Source: CAZCYE01 sp964502775
Lineage (GTDB): Bacteria > Actinomycetota > Acidimicrobiia > IMCC26256 > PALSA-555
NCBI GenBank assembly: GCA_964502775.1
Contig: CAZCYE010000087.1
Span: forward strand, 1-6,009
Length of the DNA stretch: 6,009 nt
Direction: 5' to 3'
The notes beneath the pieces were generated by a model, which worked only from the letters and a program-made list of their open reading frames with translations, made no database searches and had not been told where the DNA came from. Below are positions 5,662-6,009 of the stretch, one piece after another. The translations under genes were made by a program, and so were the position numbers. How positions within the stretch are numbered: the stretch's first letter is position 1; the number at the start of each line of letters is the position of its first letter.

Positions 5662-6009
5662 GCTCAGTGGTCGCGTGAGGGTCCTCCGGGTCGCCCACCG
5701 CCCGGCACCGGGAGGCCAGGGCGGCGGCCACGGCGAGGGCCGCGGTCTCGGCGCGCAGCACGTGGGGCCCCACCCCGAGCCGGGGGACGTCGCCGAGGCA
5801 TTCCCGCTCGGACGGCGCGAGCCCGCCCTCGGGCCCCACCACCACGAGCCACTCCCCCCCGATCGGCTCGGGCAGGGCATCGGGGGTGGCGCCCGCCACA
5901 TCGGCCACCACGAGGCCGGGGTGGCCGGCGAGGTCCGCGATCGCGGCGACCCACGCCACCTCCGGGAGCCGGGAGCGCCGGCACTGCCCCGCCGCCTCGT
6001 GGGCCACGC
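5651..6009 (-). CDS. rsmE: RsmE, 16S rRNA m3U1498 methyltransferase, C-terminal part (runs off right end)
   Basis: SPOUT-class methyltransferase that uses SAM to methylate N3 of U1498 of 16S rRNA in the 30S subunit. Only about the last 119 codons are present; the start lies beyond base 6009. A GTG at 6007 opens a frame but falls inside the conserved sequence corresponding to the eA.eQs.R motif (AHEAAGQCRRSRLPEV), so it is internal and not a start. Counting from that codon, GPEGGLAPSE (58-67) and LGVGPHVLRAETA (77-89) are the family's SAM-binding knot motifs (GPEGG..xxE and LG..ILRxETA). The gene ends at TAA 5651, 53 bases before the BldD-like gene. Nothing is broken in the visible part. Confidence 0.95.
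   Translation of the reverse strand, partial: VAHEAAGQCRRSRLPEVAWVAAIADLAGHPGLVVADVAGATPDALPEPIGGEWLVVVGPEGGLAPSERECLGDVPRLGVGPHVLRAETAALAVAAALASRCRAVGDPEDPHATTERDK
5658..5678. repeat. Perfect inverted repeat over the proposed -35, BldD-box-like
   Basis: TCACGC (5658-5663) and GCGTGA (5673-5678) are perfect six-base arms around nine bases, within the 3' end of rsmE. The segment 5658-5670 fits seven of nine defined positions of the BldD box as I remember it (TNACNC[A/T]GNGTNA). It overlaps the proposed -35, so it may be an autoregulatory operator; the repeat could also be a by-product of rsmE coding sequence. Confidence 0.3.

Noticed and set aside
1..6009. Mobile element, CRISPR array, tRNA/rRNA or phage/defence system
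   Set aside because: No transposase or integrase motifs, no spaced direct repeats, no tRNA-like cloverleaf and no defence-type proteins were seen; all coding space is taken by recognisable genes.

Overview
The window is GC-rich, densely coding DNA from an actinobacterium. The best guess is a member of Acidimicrobiia or another early-branching, probably uncultured actinobacterial lineage. The pointers are a BldD-type regulator (an actinobacterial family), many GTG starts, TANNNT-type -10 boxes, and a cytochrome oxidase subunit II with a fused cytochrome c domain, which the well-known Streptomyces/Mycobacterium oxidases lack. All genes I accept lie on the minus strand, so the biological reading order runs from the right end of the window to the left. 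The long plus-strand frames are shadows of these genes.

Read from right to left, the first block is a housekeeping cluster. It holds the 3' part of rsmE (16S rRNA m3U1498 methyltransferase), a BldD-like transcription factor, a PhoH-family ATPase, ybeY (rRNA-processing metalloprotein, joined to phoH by an ATGA overlap) and a CNNM/CorC-type membrane protein with a CBS pair. rsmE, phoH, ybeY and the CNNM gene are a classic actinobacterial ribosome-maturation neighbourhood. The BldD-like gene between rsmE and phoH is the unusual member. It keeps the complete c-di-GMP signature (RXD-X8-RXXD) and seems to have its own promoter, with inverted repeats, in the 53-base gap behind rsmE.

A 111-base gap at 1970-2080 holds a possible GC-rich hairpin after the CNNM gene and a possible promoter for the second block, the terminal oxidase. 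coxB (ctaC) encodes a lipoprotein subunit II with the CuA centre and a C-terminal CxxCH cytochrome c, i.e. a caa3-type enzyme. coxA (ctaD, subunit I) starts 46 bases downstream and runs off the left end after 263 codons, just before the expected active-site HPEVY motif. A 17-codon reading frame links coxB to coxA through two 4-base stop/start overlaps.

I saw no mobile elements, CRISPR arrays, tRNA or rRNA genes, or phage genes, and no wholly new system. The most interesting points are the BldD/c-di-GMP regulator with possible autoregulation, the cysteine-pair insertions in subunit II, the coxB-coxA coupling frame, and the low-complexity insert in PhoH.
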